The position numbers and the translations under genes were made by a program. A DNA stretch of 64,000 bases from Zoroaster sp. YZ-2022 (Eukaryota; Echinodermata; Asteroidea; Forcipulatida; Zoroasteridae), in assembly GCA_029582265.1 (NCBI GenBank), contig CM055830.1, forward strand, positions 35,210,718-35,274,717. The letters run 5' to 3'. The notes below the pieces were generated by a model that saw only the letters and a list, made by a program, of their open reading frames with translations, did no database searches and was not told where the DNA came from. Each line of letters starts with the position of its first letter. Position 1 is the first letter of the stretch. Shown here one piece after another: positions 46,288 to 59,274 of this stretch.

Positions 46288-47789
46288 CTTCCTAAGCTAC
46301 CATAGCCATGCTTGTCACCAGGTGGTGGACTTCTTTGTCTGTCTCTAGCATCACGTCTTCCTTCATGCCATCCATCAACTCTCCGATAATCTCTTCCATC
46401 TCCTCCAACCCTCTCCCCACGGTGTCTCCTATCCAGTGTATCACCCCGTCTGACATCTCGCCTGTCGCTACGTGGATCATCTCTATGATCTCTCCTTGTC
46501 TCACTGCCTCTCTCCTCAGGCTTCTCCTCCTCTGAGGACAGTTTCTCATCCTTGTCTTTTGGCTTTGTCTTGTCTTTCTCCTTCTTCTTATCTTTGTCTT
46601 TTTCCTTCTCATCTTTCTTCTTCTTCTCCTTATCGCTTTTCCGTCGTGTCAGTTTTGATTCCTCCTTTTCCTTCTTATCATTGTCTTTGGCTTTAGATTT
46701 GTCTGCTTTCTTGTCTTTGCTTGCTTTGTCGCTTTCTCTACGTTTTAAAGTGTCACTTTCTTTACGTTTGAGAGCTTCTTTCTCTTTTGGATGTTGCATA
46801 TCGATTTCCTTGTGGCTGAGGGTTTCGTTTTCTTTCTTACGGAGAATATCACCATTTTTTATCTTGTCAGGATCGTTGTGTTTCTTGACATTTTCTCTGT
46901 TGTATCTGTCGTCGTTCCTTCTGTCCATTCTTCTGCCATCTGATCTATCACCATATCTGTCATCACGATATCGATCATCACGATGCCTATCATTACGATA
47001 CCTATCGTCATGGTATCTATCCTCTCGATATTTATCATCTCGATTCCTCTCATCCCGATGTCTTTCATCATGATATCGGTCATCCCGATGTCTGTCGTCG
47101 TGATATCGGTCATCCCGATGTCTGTCATCGTGATATCGGTCATCCCGATGTCTGTCGTCGTGATATCGGTCATCCCGATGTCTGTCATTGTGATATCGGT
47201 CATCCCGATGTCGTTCATCTCGATTTCTCTCATCTCGTGGAGGATCATCTCGATGATGGTCAGGAAGACATGGTCTCTGGTCATCAACAGTTTCATATAT
47301 TTTCTCTGGGACCCATTTGGGTAAATCCCGGTCTGTCTGATCTCGCTTATCTACTGACTCGTAATGTGAAGCATAGATCTTTTCAGGTCTGTTCCGATCA
47401 AGTGTCTTATCACCACGCCTATCTCTTGTGGAAGGATCAGAGTTCTTATCTGGGCGTGGTTTGCGAGCTACCGATGCGTACTGAGGCTCGGCTTGGACGT
47501 CGGCAACAGTGTGGATTTCCCTTCTCCTGTCAGGATTACTACGAGACTCATCTCGTGTTCTTGACTCTGTGTATGGAGGTACACTGTGTCGACCATTACG
47601 GTGTTTCCCATCATCCTTGTTACCATAGCGCCGGTCATTAATCCTCTCATGCCATTGACTATCATCTTGATGATGACCATTCCTTGGGTTTCCTTCACTC
47701 TGATGTTCCCATCTTTCATGGTCATGGTCCCGATATTCAGGCGCGTGTTTGCCGTTCACTTCTCGGTGAGGTGAATAGGGCCGAGGACT
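46288..47789 (-). CDS. PARD3: PARD3-type polarity protein, giant charged exon
   Basis: A single 1502-nt exon, open throughout, starts SPRPYSPHREVNG after acceptor TTGCTTCAG and ends GYGSLG with a donor G|GTATGAG. The first 150 residues are rich in Arg, Asp, His and Tyr. A block of about 10-residue repeats (DDRHRDDRYH) follows, corresponding to a 30-bp minisatellite at about 47070-47220. Next come a Lys/Glu/Asp-rich segment (for example KDKKADKSKAKDN) and an Arg-rich tail with RQRSPPPGDKHG. It has no folded domain and is far longer than any exon I know in the C-terminal region of vertebrate PARD3. It sits between exons that clearly belong to PARD3 and all phases fit. The plus strand also has long open frames here, which are shadows of the repeats. 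Confidence 0.85.
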
Positions 47790-48269
47790 CTGAAGCAAGA
47801 AATAAATATCAAGAAATAATCAAACTATTCAACTATCATTGTAACATCTTACATGTAAGTTGAAAAATACAAATAATGTCTATCATTGGCATAAATTTGA
47901 GTTAGCAATGCTGTACCATTCACCTAGGTAATGCACATTTATCTGTTTTTCAGTCACAATGTTGTTTCTCTGAAATAATGTGTCCCCCCCAAAAAAAAAA
48001 AACCCAAAACAAAACAAAACAAAATGTTTCACAATCCATTTTACACATTAGAAATTGTTATATGAAAATAAGCTGAACCTTTCACAAATTAATTTGCATA
48101 CATATCTTTTTATATAAAGTGTGGATACATTTATAGACATTTTACCAATGATGTACACAATCCCTTTAATGTTGTAGAATAAGTGATATAATTATTGAGA
48201 AGGAATCGAACCAAGATGTTCTCAGAGTGATAAATAGTGTGAATCTCAATGTGATGATCCTTTACTTAC

Positions 48270-48540
48270 TCTTGGTGATATAGGTGACCCATCTGCATAT
48301 CCTTCATCTTCTCTATCACAGCTTCTTACATCCTCATCTCTTGTGTACTCATCATCATTGGCATCATCATTGGCATCATCATCTACATAACGTCCTTGCC
48401 TCTCTCTATGATCTCGCTGGTATTTCTGTCTCAATTCCTGCATCCGTTCCGCCTTGTTGCGAGCCTCAAGACTTTCTTCTTTCTGACGTTTGAGGGATTG
48501 ATGCTCACGATGTTTACGGACTTCATCCTGGATGCGGGAG
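48270..48540 (-). CDS. PARD3: PARD3-type polarity protein, coiled-coil exon
   Basis: Encodes about 90 residues: SRIQDEVRKHREHQSLKRQK, a charged helix continuing to QELRQKYQRDHRERQGRY, likely coiled coil, comparable to the Arg/Glu-rich stretch in vertebrate PARD3 after the FRFGK motif. An Asp/Asn repeat from a GCATCATCATTG microsatellite (DDDANDDANDDEY) and a Ser/Pro end (GSPISPR) follow. Acceptor TTGCTTACAG, donor AGA|GTAAGT, phase 0 to the next exon. Confidence 0.88.
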
Positions 48541-49486
48541 CTGTAAGCAAGATGGATTGATGGTTAATTATTGCACTTTCTTATGTTCTTAAGAACAATG
48601 CTGATGATAGTTACTAACTTAGCTCAAAGTTTAATGTTCCGTGAAACAGTTGGTAGAGCGCCTACATGTTAACTCGCTCTAGTAAATGTTATACCTTAAT
48701 TAGCGCTTATTATTATTTTTGTTTTGTAAATAGAGAATTAGCTGTTGCAAACTGTTTACCAACCTAAAGGTCCTGTAGTATAAATGCAAAATAGTAGTTA
48801 TTGGCGTTACGTTTCAAACCTAGGTGTCACACCTGCCCACTCTTGTGTTTAAGTTTGTCTGTATATCGTCCATTTCGTTTTTGATAAAGAACCTACTAGG
48901 TTCAAAATATAAAGCCACTTCCTACAATGTTACATTTATTATAAAGAATGTTAATATCACAATACATGTATATTGTCATCATGTGGTTATGTAATCGGTA
49001 TTACACAGGTCTTTTTGAATCAATAAATATTCTAAGACCCTGACTTGTAAAAATTTCTGCTCTCGAGTGCTTTATGTTTCTGAGAACTGTGATCATTAAT
49101 ATCAGTTTTTGACCCAATATCAACAACAAAAGACTTCTCATGATATATTGACAAAAGGTTTAACATCTCTCAAAATAATTTCCAAGCTTTTCAGACAAAG
49201 ATAAATTGGATTGATATTCATGATTAAGAAAGTATACTCCAAGGGTTTATTTCCACCATTTCAATTAATTGATTTACCATAAACACCCATCCCCATTCTA
49301 GCAGAAACATGACCTAAGTAATCTCAGCTTTCTACAACAACAGTTATGGTTTATTTTAACTGCCCACTTTCGCCTAAGCATCTATCTTCCCCAACACGCT
49401 GCCCACACACAAAGCAAGTAACACGTTTCATATACATTGTACAAGTCATGGGTATTCAAATAAACAATTAAGAAGTTTATAATTAC

Positions 49487-49621
49487 TTTTGTTCTTCTTG
49501 TTCTTCCTTGTATTTGTCCATATCATCATGTCTGGATTTCTCAGAGGATACAGAGCTTGTTCTTGGTCTGTCCTCATTGGTCAGCTGGCTGTCACGATCA
49601 GGCTTACGATTCTTACCAAAC
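49487..49621 (-). CDS. PARD3: PARD3-type polarity protein, FGK exon
   Basis: A 135-nt exon encoding FGKNRKPDRDSQLTNEDRPR then SSVSSEKSRHDD and DKYKEEQEEQ. It completes the SMFR|FGK sequence begun in the previous exon, which corresponds to the MFRFGK motif conserved in PARD3 proteins. Acceptor CATGTAG, donor AAAA|GTAATT; the split Asn codon joins to SRIQDEV in the next exon. Confidence 0.9.
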
Positions 49622-49799
49622 CTACATGTATATCAAAACATGCATATTCACAAGGCCTTGTACTATGGTATATTCATAAGTTAACACAATACATCTTATG
49701 CATATATTCATACGTTTATGCATATAGCTTACACTGATAATGTCATTGTTAAATATTGCATGCTCATCTCCTGTGAAAATAAAGATTGTCAAAGAGTGG

Positions 49800-50290
49800 C
49801 CACATTGAGCAGGTGCCTACTTTGTCCAGGTTCCCACAGTAGTATATTTGATTCAATCAAATAAGTTATGATTGTTAGACATTGAGAAGGTGCCTGCTTT
49901 GTCCAGGTTCCCACAGTAGTATACTCACAGAATTTAAAAACGCATCATCCCAATATTTCACATTTTTTTCAACAGCAGATTATTGCAGTGAGAAATAAGA
50001 ACATAGGTTAACAATTTATGATATTTTAATCAATACTTTCTCAGTCAAGCATGAGCGCACATTTTCACATCATACTGACACAATAAAAGTGCTATGTACG
50101 ATTATGGCTTCAATTTATCACTGCATATAAGTTATACATATTTATTGAGAAATATAAGTTGATGCGTTTTTAAATTCCGTGAGTGTATATTTGATTCAAT
50201 CAAATAAGTTACGATTGTTAGACATTGAGCAGGTGCCTGCTTTGTTACATTTTAACAGCTCAGCAAATATGATTGAATACAATTATTAAG
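49800..50290. mobile_element. MITE flanked by duplicated 60-bp segments in PARD3 intron
   Basis: The inner element (about 49919-50189) has inverted ends TATACTCACAGAATTTAAAA and its near complement. The segment TTTGATTCAATCAAATAAGT with GACATTGAGAAGGTGCCTGC occurs both just left (49846-49905) and just right (50186-50243). The neighbouring TTTGTCCAGGTTCCCACAGT is doubled on the left. Confidence 0.65.
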
Positions 50291-50351
50291 GATTACCACT
50301 GAACAGGTGTTTACTTTGTCCTATATTTCCCCTAGATATTTCATCTCTTAC

Positions 50352-50520
50352 CTGAACATTGAACCGAATCCTTTGAAGGCGCTACTCTTCCTCTTATCTT
50401 TTTCTTTCTCCTTCTTCTTGGAGATGACGACCGGGTCATGGCTACTGACCGATGAGTGGTCATTTTTGGATGAGCAGTCATCTCGGACTTGGGCATGGCC
50501 ATTCTCTCTGTAGTCTTTCC
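50352..50520 (-). CDS. PARD3: PARD3-type polarity protein, basic-cluster exon
   Basis: Encodes KDYRENGHAQVRDDCSSKND, SSVSSHDPVVISKKKEKEKD and KRKSSAFKGFGSMF, the lysine-rich cluster followed by KGFGSMF that is typical of PARD3 (KGLGDMF in vertebrates). Acceptor TTGCTTACAG, donor AG|GTAAGAG. Phases join correctly on both sides. Confidence 0.92.
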
Positions 50521-50852
50521 CTGTAAGCAAAGAGCAAAATGTCTTCAAGGAAATCTGTTTAATCTAATGGTAAATGTGTTGATGATTTCTCCTCTTTTTG
50601 TAACATCAAGAACTATTGAAGGGTTGACATGATAACATACAGGGATCAAAGTGAGGGTCTACAATAGACTGGTGCTTTCCAAATGTGACTATTTGTAGTG
50701 AATTTGGATTGGTAGTCTAGGAACCAATACAAATAGAAACAGCATCACACAGGTCTTATTGGTTCATATTAATTCGATGTTACTCTGAACATTGTGAAAA
50801 ATGTTGCTACCTTTTTAAAAGAAAATAGGGGAATTTTTTAATTGTTGCGTTA

Positions 50853-51227
<375 letters not shown>

Positions 51228-52111
51228 TTAATAATTGGATTTAAATGTTTGTAAAAAACAATTTTTACTTTATTGCTTTTTGAGAAATTTCTTGTTGTAA
51301 ATTGTTCTCTTTTGTACAACACAAATTAGGCATTATAATTATGATTAGGTAATGCCCATTGGTCAATGTATGTTGTGTATGAACAGACAATTTATTCAGA
51401 TGGCTGTGTGTGTGTGTATTTCAATATTTGATTATACACAGTATCCCATGCACGCTCCTAACAGATACATATTTTATGCCAATCATAATGAGAATAATTC
51501 CATTATGATTACAAAGGCTGTTCTAATCAATGCATATCATGTTTTGTAGCCGCAACATTTCATTTTGAATACAAAATGATGCTTACATCATTGACTGAGG
51601 GAATATGCCATTGCAAGTTCCTTTTCATTAATAATGAATGGGTTTATTTAATGTCCTTATATTCATACTACATGTATATGTTAAGGACATCTGGTCATAA
51701 AGACATAATAGGAAATTGTGCACAATTACATGTACTTGGGGGTGGTACATTTTGTCATCATTTACAAAGATGTACAAAAATTTAATTTTGTTAAAGATCA
51801 ATTCCCCATGAGATAATGTCATAAGATAATGAGAATATATGTGAATTCAGTGTCATTATTTCTACTGTTTCATTTTATTAGGTGTACACTTTACATATAT
51901 GCGTATAAATCATACAAAATGGCTATCCTTAACTGGGGGATGGAGGGGGTTTAAAGTTTGTTATGCATAGTGATAATGAGAATGAAAATGCATGACATTC
52001 TGGCAATCAAAGTTACTAATTTCTTAAGAAGGAATGCATTCAAACAGAATGGAAAAATAAAGCTCATTCCACATGCATTGCGATGGATAACTGATCCAAA
52101 GTATATACATG

Positions 52112-52347
52112 TACACTACTCAAAACAATTTAGGGAACAAAACAATTTAGGGAACACCGGATTTACTGCAAGAGGTGGTCACACCCGTTATTGGAATGTT
52201 CCATGAACCGGGATTTTCATTTGCAACCCCCTCTCTCTTTCAGTAGTCATGTCATGAAATGTGTAATCACTACATGCATCCTTTATCATGAGATTATTCC
52301 CGTGTTCCCTAAATTGTTTTGTTCCCTAAATTGTTTTGAGTAGTATA
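52112..52347. mobile_element. Tc1-like MITE keeping a transposase C-terminus
   Basis: The ends CACTACTCAAAACAATTTAG and complement are inverted, with the block ACAATTTAGGGAAC doubled within each end, and flanked by TA. Inside, on the plus strand, the reading TARGGHTRYW matches the extreme C-terminus of Tc1-type transposases. This is therefore a non-autonomous, internally deleted Tc1 relative, different from the element at 9768. Confidence 0.8.
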
Positions 52348-52612
52348 TAAAATGTCCACTGTTTTTGTTTGACTACTGTATCTTTCTGTATAATTACAAA
52401 ACAAATTCACACAATACTTGCACATACATGTACTGTACATGTAAAAGTAACTTCATGAAAAAAATTCTACAATGCTTGGAATGTTATTTTGTTTAGCAGA
52501 GAGCCTTCACCACACACACATGTATGTTTCTTTGCAAAAAGTATGAATTAGATTTTTAATTTGATATACAGGGTGATTTGTGAAGTGAAAGTTTGCAAAA
52601 TGTATGACTTAC

Positions 52613-52699
52613 AATGATGTATGGAAGACAAGTTAGGTTTGTCAACCAGGTTGTCAGTGGAATTCGATCTAACCAGACTTCCTGTACCGATAGCGATAT
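52613..52699 (-). CDS. PARD3: PARD3-type polarity protein, RSNSTDNLV exon
   Basis: An 87-nt exon encoding IAIGTGSLVRSNSTDNLVDK and PNLSSIHH, a serine-rich segment like those C-terminal of the PARD3 PDZ domains. Acceptor TTTTTTGGCAG, donor CATT|GTAAGT, phase 1 to the next exon (HH-L-TAEERKD). It is the most 5' coding exon I recognise. No further exon is identified between 52700 and the end of the window, so the rest of the gene, with the PDZ domains, must be mostly beyond 64000. Confidence 0.85.
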
Positions 52700-53150
52700 C
52701 TGCCAAAAAACACAATAAATTGAAGTTATTCATTATGAATGTACACCACTGTTAATATAGTGAATTCCATAGTGCATGTTACCTTCTGTCAAATACTAAA
52801 ATCACCAAAAACATTGGAATATTTACCAAAATCTAACATTTATCAACCGAAGATGGAACAAATATGCAGGGTAAAGAAGAATTTAACTTTGATTGGATTC
52901 AGATTTCAGTGCATTTACATCTGATAGTACAATACCATGGTGAGAATACCAACATACTTGGACAGCTCAAATCTTTTCTATAATTATGTTGTGGCCATGT
53001 TACTGTACCTGTGGGCAGTGTGAGGTTGTTCATGAGTGCACAATATTGTACAGTAGCCTTACAACTAATCATTCAAAGCACTGTGCTTGATTAGATACAA
53101 GAATTAGATGAGAATGCAACCTTATCCTGGAATTGACAGAAGCTGATTTA

Positions 53151-53412
53151 ACCAGTTCGCACCGGGAATAAAAAAGTTTTTCCGAACCCCCGTGGCGGGT
53201 TTATTTTTACCGCACAAACACGAACAGTGGTGCTCACCAGAGCGTGACCGGGGAGACCGCGTCTTCCACCGTATGCTTATGGCTCGTTGCCACGTCGACC
53301 GGGAATCTATACAAATATTCCCGAGAATCCTGTGGCGTGTTTAGACGCTTTCCGATCTGCTGTCCAAAAAAAAATGTGCGTGTATACACGGCCTCCGACG
53401 CGAACTGGTCAA
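53151..53412. mobile_element. GC-rich MITE with ACCAGTTCGC ends
   Basis: ACCAGTTCGCACCGGG on the left and CCGACGCGAACTGGT on the right are inverted. The interior is strikingly GC- and CpG-rich (GAGCGTGACCGGGGAGACCG) compared with the intron. Open frames in it have no coding support. Confidence 0.65.
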
Positions 53413-53531
53413 GTACATACATGTACATGCAAGGCCTTAAACTACAGTTTTGAAGGAACAAGAAATTTTCTCTGTGATAAGGGACATTTTGATTTTAAAA
53501 TCAAAATGTCTATGGGAAAATTGTATCGGGC

Positions 53532-53887
53532 ATATGTGACCCGCTCTGTGAAAATGAGTCACAAGTCGCAAATTTGACAAATTGAGATTTCTATGTGGCT
53601 TTAATATTTTATTGATTGAAACTGACGTCAATTTCAATCAATAAAATATTAAAATCAATGATTTTTTATGAGTAGGTTCTTTCATTTCTGTCATTTGTTT
53701 TCCTAAGAATTCAATTGTGTTAATTATGCAAATTATTGATTATTAAAAATGGCAATACATAATGAAATCACACACCTCTAACATATACCAAATTAAAGCT
53801 GATGATGTACTCTTTCCGGCCACATAGAAATCTCAATTTTTCAAATTTGCAACTTGTGACTCATTTTCAGAGCTGGTCACATAGGCA
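53532..53887. mobile_element. foldback MITE with ATGTGACC ends
   Basis: Inverted ends of about 65 bp (TGTGACCCGCTCTGTGAAAA, GAGTCACAAGTCGCAAATTT and complements), flanked by TA. Inside, TTAATATTTTATTGATTGAA forms a second perfect hairpin around ACTGACGTC. Confidence 0.8.
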
Positions 53888-53958
53888 ATTGTTAGTACAT
53901 GTACAATGTATCCAAATTAACCCTAAAGCAGCAACAATCACATTAGTACTCTATCAAA

Positions 53959-54262
53959 TTAACCCTCCTACAATCAGTGCAATTTTTTAAACAACCCATT
54001 CAGGCCACATGGTCTCCTATGGTTACCCTTCTGTGCACTGTCACACCACTGAGATTACAGGGTAAAGTGGTCTCCCATCGATACATTGCAGGCCATACTA
54101 ATATGTTCAAACATTTACAATTACAGTGTCTTTGGGTGGCACACAGTTGATTTTGTAAGATTACTTGGGAAGGACAGTAGGCTTGTACATGTATTTACTG
54201 AAGGTTGCTCAAGAGCAGAATTTTGTGGATCGGAGTGGCCTCCATGTGTAGGAGAGTTTTTA
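53959..54262. mobile_element. MITE with TTAACCCTCCTACA ends, copy 2
   Basis: Strongly similar to 14527-14850 in both ends and body. Confidence 0.7.
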
Positions 54263-54689
54263 TGGACACTGTAAACTTCATGTATGGAACTTTCTGTTCT
54301 GTTAGCTGCCTTAGGTTTCAACCCAGCATCCTTTCTCAAGGGCTGTATTTTCCTCTCTAAATAAACATCAGAATTACTGACAGTCTTAAGAATTATAGTC
54401 ACTGATGGTGTGGAAGATGACACACGACACATGCAAGACAATTAGTAATGTATACAGGCCTATCTATTGACTTTTGTTCTGTGAAGTTGCCATGGCTCCC
54501 TACCATTTAGAAGACAACAGTATGTGATGAACAATGGGATAGCTATCAGTTGACTTTCTATTCGATCTAGCCACAGAAAGACAAGTGGCTAGTTTTACCC
54601 ATGTAGAAGACATCATATGCTATTCTATCAAGTAGTGATGGACACTGGTACACATGTATATCTACTGACTTTCTTACTTGATCTATCCC

Positions 54690-54990
54690 TAGAATGGTTA
54701 GCCTCACATGCCAGTCTTTAAATCAGCCTGTTCTCACCCATGATGTACATGCAGAACAAAATGCTATACTTTTTCCCCCTTGGCTGTATCTCTTTGGAAT
54801 TCCTTGCCTGGTGCATGTTTCCCTCCATCCTACGATCTACAGAGTATCCCGTTTCAAGAGGAATCTCAATTCCCACCTTCAGCTCCTCTGAGTCTATTTA
54901 CTTTTTATTTTTCTTCTATCGTAGCCCTGTACCTTAAGTGGCTTTTAGCCTTGTTCAGAGCAAATATGCATTAAAAAAATAATTTAAAAA
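54690..54990 (+). pseudogene. 3' end of a LINE reverse transcriptase ORF
   Basis: In shifting plus-strand frames the segment reads SLWNSLPGACFPPSYDLQS, then RFKRNLNSHLQLL, then WLLALFRANMH and a stop followed by an A-rich run. This order (LWNSLP, SFK, short hydrophobic end) is typical of the C-terminal end of non-LTR retrotransposon ORF2. At least one frameshift is present. Confidence 0.55.
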
Positions 54991-57284
54991 ACAATGTACA
55001 CACATGTGTATGTCGTCATATTCATATTGACTGACAATTAGGGCAATATACATGTAGGAATGCACCCAGAGAGACTGAGTGTGATCAATACATTCACCAC
55101 AACTTTAATAACACTATTTCTAAGCTGTTTCATCGTCCCTTTATTTGATCACAATAAATCCATGTCACCATGGTAACTGCACAAGACCTCCGGGCCATCG
55201 CTTACCAGGCGAGCTTCAGAATAATAGTTTCAAAGGGCTTCTTCTTATGGAATATCTTCCTATGGAAGCCACTTCTGACATGTACTTTAGGAAATGCCAT
55301 AAACTGATCAGCAAACCAACCAATATAAAGTACAATGGAAATAAGTAATCTTAATCATAATCACTTGATGTGGCTAAGTGGATTTAATAAAAGGAAGCAC
55401 ACACCTTTGATAATTGGCTTTATTGCTTAACTCAAAAGAATACCTTAGGTATGCAAGTGACCAATTTATTTATAAAAAAAAGGGAAATGGTTGGATTCAG
55501 ACTGCAAACACAAAGCATGGCACACATAAAAGTGAGGGAATGACACTAGAAACTCTGTGGTGCATTATAAATATGATTTATGGGGAGCTTTACACGTACA
55601 TATAAAATAATAATTGAATTTAATTATGCCTGATGCTTAAACCCATGTAACTGTTCTCGAAATAAAAGGGGAGATTACATGTATATATTGATCAATATCT
55701 TTTTCTTTCTGAAATGCTTTTTTGAGATAAAAATATGATTTATTTCTATTGATTTGGCCTCAGAAATAGTACAAGTTTTGAGTTTTTGAAATGTTACAGA
55801 AATGTAATTATATTTTATTATGTTAGGTTAGTTTCACAGATTAGTTTTTACCTATGATTCTCATTAATATATGCATGCACACCAAGTGAAAGTTAATAGC
55901 CTTGAATACCAAACATGGTCTACAGATATCTTCTTGTGAAATTTAACTCCGGTCAATGATTTTATGCCCTTTGTGAGAAACGTGACAAACCATAACTTGA
56001 CAACCCATTCATATTTGATGAGACAAGGACAACGTTGTTTAATTGAGAAAGAGTTTGAGCCATTCACTCTTGACTTGGTGGTCATAGAGGAGGTTTGTGC
56101 ACTGACAATTACTGGACACAGTCTGTTTAATTATGCTATAATTTTATGGTTCCTTGACTGCCAATTTAAAAATCACAATTGATCGTTTGAAGAGCACTAG
56201 ATGATTTTAGACATGAGACTCACTAGGAGTGGGTTTCACTCAAGATTCTGATCATACATGTAAATGTGTGATTAAGCACAATGTGAAATAAAACTAGAAT
56301 TACAAGACTATAACTCTTATTGCTGGGTACCACACTATAGCAGAACAATGCCCATGGTTGAATTCATCCTCCGAATACAATTTCTTTTTAAAACAATTTT
56401 AAATATCATTCAATGGCAATGGTAAATTGATTAGGCCTCCAAAGAAATTACTGAATTTTAACAAAATTATTGTTAATGATTACAAAAGTTCCATACTGCT
56501 TTTCATGCTCGTATTTTTGTCCTGTCACAATCTTGGATCTCCTGTTCTCCAATTCTGTTTAATTGTATGATCCTTACAAACAGCACAGTGATTGAGATCA
56601 GAATATGGGTGAGACAAACACCCCTTACTGTGGCTATTGTACATAAAGAAGGTCAATTTCTCATGTACACAGAAGCTCCCTACATGTAGGTGCAAAGTGA
56701 CATTCATTAGTATTCTTGTATCAAATACATTATAGCTACTTGTGACAGTCCTTGACGAATATAACCTGTGGTCACTAGAAATTATACATTCCATTCCCTG
56801 CATTTGTAATTTCTTCTTTGATACAAAACTAGCAATCTCCAACCAACTGCCGATCAAATTTCACAAACCTTTGCTTGAAGTTAATTGAATTCTAATGCCA
56901 GCCAGGGACAGAATTGAAAAATAAATTGCAGTTTCAGGGAGGCAAATTTATTGATGGCCATCAATGTTATCATGTAATTCTGTACATGCTTATGGGTGTC
57001 ACAAGAAAACTAAACATGAAGGCATATATGCGCATACAATTTCAAATCCAATTACATGACAGTTCACTGTTCAATTTAAAATTGTGCGTTTAATTTTTAA
57101 TAATAATACAAAGTGTTTATTAAGATATATTAAATATCTTAAGTTTTAAATTTATAGGTTTTTCAATTGTGTAAACCAGAAAGAATATTGGTTTCTGTTT
57201 GGTTTGTGGTAACATTATTTGTTATCAACTATTGTTGCATAAGTTATTTCTTTGGAATATTGCTTGTTTTTTATATTTTTATTT

Positions 57285-57502
57285 CATTGCTATCATCACG
57301 ATCAGAGCAGACTTTCTACAGGGCATGGAATCAGTGTCCTAGTTTAAGATGAACACAGTGACTGAAAATTACTGGCTCGTTTATGCAGCAGCAACGGTGA
57401 TATAACCTTCTCGTGTGGAATATTATTTTCAGTCATTGAGTTAATATAAAACTAGCACTCCGATTCCATGCCCTGTTGATCGTGATGATATTGTCCCTTT
57501 AA
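57285..57502. mobile_element. MITE with GGGCAGTATCGTCACGA ends, third copy
   Basis: Close in length to 18900-19116. The right end TGATCGTGATGATATTGTCC is intact and the left end is damaged (CATCACGATCAGAGCAGACT). The interior CAGTGACTGAAAATTACTGG and GCAGCAGCAACGGTGATATA mirror the first copy in inverted orientation. Confidence 0.75.
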
Positions 57503-57522
57503 CATTAAAAATAATTTACACC

Positions 57523-57776
57523 AGGATTGAATCGACACTCCCTGACATGCAATCAACCTGCAAGTTATTGAATCAACACTCCCTGACATGCAATCAACCT
57601 GCAAGTTATTGAATCGACACTCCCTGACATGCAATCAACCTGCAAGTTATTGAATCGACACTCCCTGACATGCAATCAACCTGCAAGTTATTGAATCGAC
57701 ACTCCCTGACATGCAATCAACCTGCAAGTTATTGAATCGACACTCCCTGACATGCAATCAACCTGCAAGTTATTGA
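57523..57776 (+). repeat. 41-bp minisatellite, about 6 copies
   Basis: Near-perfect tandem units TTGAATCGACACTCCCTGAC, ATGCAATCAACCTGCAAGTT plus one base. It begins about 20 bp after a MITE end. Confidence 0.92.
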
Positions 57777-59274
57777 AGAATGGAAATGATTTTGGTTTTG
57801 TTAGAATTACTCACTAATATTACCCATTAGTGATGCCAATTAATATCTCAGTAATATTTCACATGCCCTTTATAAAATACAAGCTTAAGTACACTTATTT
57901 ATAATTGGCTTAAATACTGTACCATTGGTTAAAATAAAATGATGTGTCTACACATTTAGAAATTGTAAAGAAAAAAACTATTTTGCTCACTAAAAATATT
58001 ATTTTTATTTTTTCAATTTGTATGGATCACACAGCAAAAGATACATTTAACATGCATTTTGCTTGTGAGAAAAGTTTGAATAAATAAATCACAAAATAGG
58101 CAGTTCAGATAAACAGGTTCTGCAATAATAAAATAATTTGCAATTTTCCCCAAACAAACTTATTTGTAGATTTGATGGACACCCCATGTCGTATAATCAG
58201 TCATTTTGTTTGCTTTTTTGATGATGGATAACTAAGTCAGTTTCATGTCTTCTTTATATAACTATTACTTAGCTTTGAATTATAACATTGTGAAGTAATT
58301 GATTAAATAAATAATTGTACATACATGTATGTCTGATGAACATTGAATTAACCACATGTAAAGCAATTTTACCAATCAAAGAATTAAACAGGTGTTCTTA
58401 TAAAATATTCCAGAAACCCAGATTCATGATTTGTCAAATTGAGAGAAACTGCCCCAGATGCAGATTGCTGAAATTTATTTAAAAGAAACATGAAAAGCTT
58501 GAGTGGCTATAGTTAAAGTGGATTAAAAGGAAGGCAATTTTATTTGTTGATGTAATTACTGCATCGTTTTGCACATATACATTTTGATGATAAGCCAATA
58601 TATGTACATGTACTGGGGCATTTGATTTGCATTTCCTGAACATTGTTATAAACTGTGCTAATACCAACATGATTGTATTTTCTTTACTGTGCGCTGTTTT
58701 ATTACTGCTTTCATATTTTTCTGATTTTTTGTTGTTGTAATTGTTATTGTTTTTTTAGTTGATTTTCAAAATATTCTCCCTGTCCCTGCTCTTGTTTTCT
58801 CAAATTACTGGATACGATTAATGAAAACAAAACAAAAATAACACTAAATTAAACCTTTTTAAACCAATTTATAATCATTTAAATTGAACCTTAAGTTGTT
58901 AAGACTTCAAAACATTAATTTATAAGCCTTAGTGTTATTTTCCCTTTTCGAACAACACAACAAAATCAAAAATAAAGAATCTCCATTTTTAAGCCTGTAT
59001 TTGCTGTAAAACATTGTTTATCATGGACTTATAATTCTGATCATGTTTTGTAAAGAGAAAATGGATATATATATAAACAAACATCCATCACAATAATGAC
59101 AAGACAAGTGTCTGGATATGAGGAAATACATACCCCAAAATAACTGATACAATCAACAATGAAGCTAATTACATCATATATCACTGTAGATAACAAGACA
59201 AAGACAAGCTGAAGGCCTAACACCTGCTCATCAGAGACAGCCATGAATGCAGACCAGACAAGGATATACTCACA
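57777..59274. other. PARD3 intron or upstream region, nothing recognised
   Basis: AT-rich sequence, no supported exon or repeat. Confidence 0.4.

Noticed and set aside
46308..47641. Plus-strand open frames opposite the PARD3 exon
   Set aside because: They are antisense shadows of Arg/Asp/Lys repeat codons; the minus-strand frame has matching splice sites and continuity.
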